From the NCBI GenBank assembly GCA_030530205.1, contig JAUMVK010000002.1:179481-243480 (forward strand): a DNA stretch of 64,000 bases. The letters run 5' to 3'. Positions 59,819-64,000 of this stretch are shown piece by piece (the first letter of the stretch is position 1; each line of letters opens with the position of its first letter). The stretch is from RGIG3701 sp030530205 (GTDB lineage Bacteria; Planctomycetota; Planctomycetia; Pirellulales; Thermoguttaceae). Under the pieces are notes generated by a model. The model did no database searches and was not told the DNA's origin. It saw only the letters and a list, made by a program, of their open reading frames with translations. The position numbers were made by a program, and so were the translations under genes.

Positions 59819-62800
59819 ATGTCCAGCCATTTCACCGAAGCAAACTACGAAAATGCGATTATTTTGCTCATGGAAGAACTGGGGTACCAGCACCTGTGCG
59901 GGTATAATGTGGATCGAGACTTTCGCGAGCCGCTTTTTCTCGAGGAGGTGCGGCCTGCGTTAAGGCGTATCAATCCGGAAATGCCGGAAGAAGCGCTGGA
60001 GGAGGCGATACGAAAAGTCCAATCGATTGAGAATGGCTCTCTCGTGCAGAAAAATCAGGTTTTTACGGACTATTTCCAGAATGGCGTGCCCGTCCGATAT
60101 TACACGGGGAAGGAGGAAAGGTCGGGTATTGTGCGTCTTGCAGATTTTTCCTGTCCGGAGCAAAACACATTTACGGTCGCGAATCAGTGGACCATTCAGG
60201 AACAGGTTGAAAAACGCCCGGATGTGATTTTGTTCGTAAATGGTTTCCCGGTGGTCGTGATGGAACTGAAATCGCCGTCTCGAGAGGAAACCAACGAATC
60301 GGAAGCGTATTGCCAGCTTCGGAATTATATGCAGGATATTCCGTCCCTGTTCGTCTATAATCAGGTTTGTGTTATCAGTAATCTTGCGATTTCGAAGGCC
60401 GGAACCATTACATCAGGCGAAGACCGGTTCATGGAGTGGAAAACCGTTGACGGAAGTTATGAAAATACACAGTCCGCGACGTTTGACACGTTTTTAAGAG
60501 GGATTTTTGAACCTGCCCGATTCCTGGATATCATGCAGAATTTCATCTGTTTCAATGAGGACGGGCCCAAAGTCTTCAAAATCTTAGCGGGGTATCATCA
60601 GTATTTTGCCGTTCATAAGGCGATCGAATCGACCCGGCGCGCGGAATTGACGGACGGGAAAGGCGGTGTTTTCTGGCATACCCAAGGAAGCGGAAAATCC
60701 CTCTCTATGGTTTTTTACGCCCATCTCCTTCAGAAAACGCTCGAAAGCCCAACGATCGTCGTGATCACCGACCGAAACGATTTGGATGACCAGCTGTACC
60801 ATCAGTTTTGCTATTGCAGCAAATTTCTCCGGCAAATCCCCCAACAGGCCCAAAGCAGGGAACATCTGCGCGAGCTGCTTGCACATCGGGAGGCGAACGG
60901 TATTATCTTCACGACGATGCAGAAGTTTACCGAGACCGGCGAGCCGCTTTCTGAACGGCGCAATATTGTGGTAATGACTGATGAAGCCCACCGGGGACAG
61001 TATGGCCTGAACGAACAAATCAAAATGCAGCGGGACGAGACAGGCAAGCTGGAAATCAGAACCGTCATTGGAGCCGCGCGTGTTATACGTGACAGTTTGC
61101 CCAACGCGACCTATATCGGGTTCACAGGCACACCGATTTCTTATAAAGATCGCTGCACCTGCGAGGTGTTTGGAGATTATATCGATATTTACGACATGAC
61201 CCATGCCGTAGAAGATGGAGCGACACGCCCGGTATATTACGAAAGCCGTGTGATTTGCCTGAAACTGGATCAGGATATCCTCGAACTCATCGATCAGGAA
61301 TACGACCTGATGGCCCAGAATACCGATCCGTATATTCTGGAAAAAAGCAAAAAAGAACTTGCCAAAATGGAGGCGATTCTTGGCGCAGAACAGACGATTC
61401 ATTCCCTTGTTGATGACATTCTGGAACATTACGAAAGCCATCGGGCGAATCTGCTGACAGGCAAGGCGATGATCGTGGCATATTCCAGGTCCATTGCCCT
61501 GAAAATCTATCATCGGATTCTCGAACTGCGGCCCGACTGGACTGAAAAAATTGCGGTCGTAATGACCCAGAGCAATAAAGACCCGGAGGAATGGCGAAAA
61601 ATCATCGGAAACAAGGCCCACAAAGAGGAACTCGCCAATCGATTCAAAGATAACGAATCGCCGCTGAAAATCGTGATCGTTGTGGATATGTGGCTGACCG
61701 GTTTTGACGTTCCCTCTCTGGCCACGATGTACGTTTACAAGCCGATGGCGGGGCACAATCTGATGCAGGCCATCGCCCGGGTAAATCGTGTGTTCGGCAA
61801 CAAGGAAGGGGGGCTGGTCGTGGATTATGTCGGAATTGCCGCGGCTCTGAAGCAGGCGATGAAAGACTATACTCGCGACGATCAAAAAAAGTATGGCGAC
61901 ACGGACATCCGCAAGACGGCCTACCCTAAATTTAAGGAAAAACTGGATGTTTGCCGGGACTTTTTGCACGGTTTCGATTATTCGGAATTCTTTGAGGCAA
62001 ATGATCTTGTTCGCGCTCAAATTATCACTGGAGGGGTGAACTTCCTCTTGGGCAAAAATGTGCAAGACCAAGGGAAACCTGAAAAGGAACGAACCCAATA
62101 TGTGTATGTCAAAGAGGCGCTTCTTCTCCGTCAGGCCCTTTCTCTATGCGCAAGCATCGCGACGGCTCGGGAACGTCTGGAGGCGGCATATTTTGAAGCA
62201 ATTCGGACGATCATCGTCCAAGTAACATCAACGGGTACAGGGAAAAAACTTTCTTTGGCAGAGGTCAACAGCCGCATCAATGAATTGTTGAAGCAGAGTA
62301 TTAAGAGTGAGGGCATCCTGAATCTTTTCTCCGATATTCACACGGAGTTTTCGCTTTTCGACCCGAAATTTCTCGAAGAAATCGCCCGCATGAAAGAGAA
62401 AAACCTGGCGTTGGAACTTCTGAAAAAACTCATCGCGGAGAAGGTTTCCGTATATCACAGAACCAACCTTGTGAAGTCTGAGTACTTCTCGGAGATCATC
62501 CAAAGGACGATGAATCGTTATTTGAACGGTCTTTTGACGAACGAACAGGTCATTGAGGAACTTCTCAACATTGCAAAAGAAATTTCCGAGGCTTCCCAGG
62601 AAGGTCAGAAACTTGGCCTGACCGAAGAGGAACTGGCTTTTTATGATGCATTGTCCAAACCGGAAGCGATTAAGGACTGCTACAGTCATGAGACACTAAT
62701 CGCCCTGACGCATGAACTGACCGATATGCTCCGGCGTAATCGAACCATAGACTGGCAGAAAAAAGAATCTGCTCGTGCCAATATGCGCCGAATGGTGAAA

Positions 62801-62902
62801 CGTCTTCTGCGTACTTATAAGTACCCGCCGGAAGGTCAGGAAGCTGCCCTTGAAACAGTTATTGGACAGTGTGAACTGTGGACGGATAATTTACAAAAAT
62901 GA
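59819..62902 (+). CDS. hsdR: Type I restriction endonuclease subunit
   Basis: 1027 residues; AAAGGAGAG precedes the ATG. N-terminal nuclease: 'RPDVILFVNGFPVVVMELKS' (D...ExK). Motor: Walker A 'FWHTQGSGKSLSMVF', Walker B 'VVMTDEAHRGQYG', 'YIGFTGTPISY', then 'IVVDMWLTGFDVPSLATMYV' and 'LMQAIARVNRVF'. C-terminal helical part binds HsdM. All motifs intact. Last gene of the locus; the inverted cassette and site 4 lie just before it. It may be read from the hsdM promoter or its own. Confidence 0.92.
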   Translation: MSSHFTEANYENAIILLMEELGYQHLCGYNVDRDFREPLFLEEVRPALRRINPEMPEEALEEAIRKVQSIENGSLVQKNQVFTDYFQNGVPVRYYTGKEERSGIVRLADFSCPEQNTFTVANQWTIQEQVEKRPDVILFVNGFPVVVMELKSPSREETNESEAYCQLRNYMQDIPSLFVYNQVCVISNLAISKAGTITSGEDRFMEWKTVDGSYENTQSATFDTFLRGIFEPARFLDIMQNFICFNEDGPKVFKILAGYHQYFAVHKAIESTRRAELTDGKGGVFWHTQGSGKSLSMVFYAHLLQKTLESPTIVVITDRNDLDDQLYHQFCYCSKFLRQIPQQAQSREHLRELLAHREANGIIFTTMQKFTETGEPLSERRNIVVMTDEAHRGQYGLNEQIKMQRDETGKLEIRTVIGAARVIRDSLPNATYIGFTGTPISYKDRCTCEVFGDYIDIYDMTHAVEDGATRPVYYESRVICLKLDQDILELIDQEYDLMAQNTDPYILEKSKKELAKMEAILGAEQTIHSLVDDILEHYESHRANLLTGKAMIVAYSRSIALKIYHRILELRPDWTEKIAVVMTQSNKDPEEWRKIIGNKAHKEELANRFKDNESPLKIVIVVDMWLTGFDVPSLATMYVYKPMAGHNLMQAIARVNRVFGNKEGGLVVDYVGIAAALKQAMKDYTRDDQKKYGDTDIRKTAYPKFKEKLDVCRDFLHGFDYSEFFEANDLVRAQIITGGVNFLLGKNVQDQGKPEKERTQYVYVKEALLLRQALSLCASIATARERLEAAYFEAIRTIIVQVTSTGTGKKLSLAEVNSRINELLKQSIKSEGILNLFSDIHTEFSLFDPKFLEEIARMKEKNLALELLKKLIAEKVSVYHRTNLVKSEYFSEIIQRTMNRYLNGLLTNEQVIEELLNIAKEISEASQEGQKLGLTEEELAFYDALSKPEAIKDCYSHETLIALTHELTDMLRRNRTIDWQKKESARANMRRMVKRLLRTYKYPPEGQEAALETVIGQCELWTDNLQK

Positions 62903-63163
62903 TATTACGCCCAAGGAGTTTTTCAAACAAAGCCAATCAGGCAGTAAATCTATAGTTTTTTATTTGTATTGGAAAGCCCACGAAGCCCCCAATTGGGTTT
63001 TGAAAAGCCTAAAAAATACAATATAAACCTGATTCACTTAGTTCCTTGTTTGAGATTATTACAAGCCCAAACAACATAAAAACGCCAATTTGTGAAATGC
63101 GAGCAGTATTCAATTGGTTTAGTGGAGCACAAGTGATCAAATTCCAGTAAATGAGAATCACAC
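62903..63163. other. Intergenic region, no gene seen
   Basis: AT-rich spacer after hsdR, up to the right copy of the direct repeat. Confidence 0.4.
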
Positions 63164-63172
63164 AGAAATCCA

Positions 63173-63210
63173 GGCAACGATGTCAACATGTTCGCACATC
63201 GTTGCCTTTT
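63173..63210 (+). terminator. Terminator downstream of hsdR
   Basis: Perfect 11-bp stem GGCAACGATGT (63173-63183) / ACATCGTTGCC (63196-63206) and TTTT. Ends the type I operon. Confidence 0.75.
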
Positions 63211-63241
63211 CTTAGCTTACACTTGACTGTCAAGCGTTAAG

Positions 63242-63463
63242 CTACTTCACATCTTGAGCATAAGGAGCCACGCCAAAGGCTTTGCAGACTTCTTTGTAGA
63301 TGAAAAACTGTTCGAGGGAGTAGCGTTTAGGCAAGGATTTCGGCAGCAATCTGAGCTGATTGGGATCAACGGAGTACCTTGCCTCGAACTCTTGTGCCAC
63401 GCCGGAAGGCACATGGCTGACGAACTCCGATTCTTTCAGCCACGCGGACAGGTCGTGGGCGAA
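63242..63463 (-). pseudogene. Unknown protein, repeated family, copy 3 (3' part only)
   Basis: Encodes the last 73 residues of the family, nearly identical to copy 2 ('FAHDLSAWLKESEFVSHVPS' to 'GVAPYAQDVK'). The front is replaced by transposase sequence at 63464, so it is a broken copy. Confidence 0.75.
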
Positions 63464-63743
63464 AGAACGGCTTTTCAAACACCACGGGATTTCGCCGCAA
63501 AAATTTCCGCTTTACCTGAAGGAGCTGGAATTCCGATATGATCATCCTGAGGAATCGATCTTCGAGCAACTCGTCGAATTTCTCTCGGATTTCGTTCCGG
63601 AACTTCCCAAGGAGCCGCACGGCTCAGCCTCCCAACGGGAATTTCAATACCGTGTTTTGATTTTTATGAAAATCGTTTTAGTCCAAATTTTGGACAATTA
63701 CCCAATTTTTGAACCCTCCAAGTGCAAGCAAAAGTAGACACCC
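63464..63743 (+). pseudogene. IS1595/ISXO2-like transposase, 3' end
   Basis: The frame 'ERLFKHHGISPQKFPLYLKE' then 'LEFRYDHPEESIFEQLVEFL' is the C-terminal signature of IS1595-type transposases, ending at 63737 inside the terminal repeat. The 5' part is absent; the break joins directly to copy 3 of the repeated gene. Confidence 0.6.
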
Positions 63744-63791
63744 AATGACAAAAATTTTGCACTCAACTGTCTACTTTTCGCTTGCACTTGA
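63717..63791. repeat. Facing transposon ends
   Basis: The arm CAAGTGCAAGCAAAAGTAGA (from 63719) and its inverse, beginning TGTCTACTTTTCGCTTGCAC (63768), lie 27 bases apart. The left arm is the end of the transposase fragment; the right arm may open another element. Same ends as at 32171-32240 and 44571-44594. Confidence 0.55.
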
Positions 63792-63845
63792 CCGGTTAAA
63801 TCTTGAAAAGTGACTGGATGGTTAAAAACAAGGTCTGTTCCACCA

Positions 63846-63968
63846 TCAATACTTCGTAGATTCCATTTCTGAGCGTTTAATGAAACGGTGCACTTTCCAG
63901 AGACCATGAGCCAGGATAGTAAAAATGCACACATCCAGGAACAGTATTCCAAACAGAATAAAGCTCAT
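63846..63968 (-). CDS. Small single-helix membrane protein
   Basis: 40 residues from ATG 63968 (GGAAAGG upstream). The first 25 residues form a membrane helix ('SFILFGILFLDVCIFTILA'), then a basic tail. It overlaps by ATGA the end of a frame entering from the right edge, so it may be the second gene of an operon. Not recognised. Confidence 0.35.
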   Translation of the reverse strand: MSFILFGILFLDVCIFTILAHGLWKVHRFIKRSEMESTKY

Positions 63969-64000
63969 GACCTTTCCAGCACCAAATTGTGAACCCCGGA

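Larger units (their letters stand above)
63164..63463. repeat. 300-bp direct repeat, right copy
   Basis: Counterpart of 43474-43773; identity stops abruptly at 63463 where transposase sequence begins. Confidence 0.75.

Noticed and set aside
60584..62098. 504-codon frame antisense to hsdR
   Set aside because: Shadow of a well-conserved gene; no start signal or motif.
63698..63952. 84-codon minus-strand frame across the transposon ends
   Set aside because: It spans the facing terminal repeats and lacks a ribosome binding site; the 40-residue frame at 63846-63968 has a better start.
1..64000. Ribosomal RNA or tRNA genes
   Set aside because: No stretch with the conserved sequence blocks or cloverleaf pairing was noticed; a tRNAscan/Infernal run would be decisive.

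Overview
The window reads as a fragment of a Gram-negative bacterial chromosome built almost entirely of accessory DNA: integrative elements, decayed genes and stacked anti-phage systems. No ribosomal, tRNA or core metabolic gene is visible. The integrases carry a GGLRLPSE / AGLRIPSE arginine box of the kind I associate with planctomycete integrases, and several genes encode Sec signal peptides, so a planctomycete or another PVC-group bacterium is my best guess, held with low confidence.

Layout. 1-4.7 kb: right part of a plasmid-like integrated element with a P4-type primase (cut by the window edge), a TOPRIM protein and an excisionase-like HTH protein. A consensus promoter plus terminator on the opposite strand looks like an antisense copy-control RNA. 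4.7-8.75 kb: a compact element (integrase, HTH protein, Rep_trans-type replication initiator) bounded by two 12-bp direct repeats, each followed by a terminator hairpin. 8.75-10.5 kb: a truncated, frameshifted relative of that element. 10.5-12.6 kb: small phage-like genes, two of them frameshifted (one YopX-like). 13.1-15.4 kb: an AbiL/RloAB-like defence pair, the second gene broken by an in-frame TGA, then a miniature group II intron remnant. 15.6-17.2 kb: MntA/HepT toxin-antitoxin pair and a secreted endonuclease/exonuclease/phosphatase-family protein. 17.3-20.4 kb: a membrane protein, a flavodoxin-family protein, a KilA-N protein and fragments of other genes, punctuated by GCAAAG-type repeats that supply ribosome binding sites.

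21.0-32.1 kb is a tightly overlapping seven-gene operon: cytosine-5 methylase, Vsr-like nuclease, ankyrin/sigma-70-like protein, MutL/MORC-like GHKL ATPase, Z1 ATPase, DUF4420 PD-(D/E)XK protein and AIPR protein. The MutL-Z1-DUF-AIPR part matches the Mza defence system. 32.2-34.1 kb holds the first of three copies of an unknown gene family, with an ISL3-type insertion sequence (exact 8-bp target duplication) just upstream of it. 34.4-38.8 kb: PIN-like protein, membrane protein, TIR protein and secreted lipase-like protein, all on the minus strand. 39.2-43.2 kb: a three-gene operon of secreted proteins, the last with a possible nuclease fold and a hydrophobic tail.

43.5-63.5 kb is an approximately 20-kb island bracketed by 300-bp direct repeats (copies two and three of the unknown family). 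It holds a minus-strand mcrB(EVE)-mcrC-SNF2 operon, whose SNF2 protein has three tandem cysteine-rich modules, and a plus-strand type I restriction-modification locus (hsdM, unknown gene, hsdS, tyrosine recombinase, second hsdS, hsdR). Four inverted copies of a 13-15 bp site sit at the conserved joints of the two hsdS genes, so the locus should be phase-variable. The present order has hsdS1 complete and hsdS2 split by an inverted cassette.

The least familiar pieces are the cysteine-module SNF2 protein in the mcrBC operon, the ankyrin/sigma-like protein in the Mza-type operon, the antisense-RNA/leader-peptide arrangement at 1.8-1.95 kb, the secreted three-gene operon, and a palindrome (GTTATTAATAAC) that recurs in intergenic spaces. 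Many genes carry a single frameshift or stop; this could be real decay or assembly error, and the sequence alone cannot decide.
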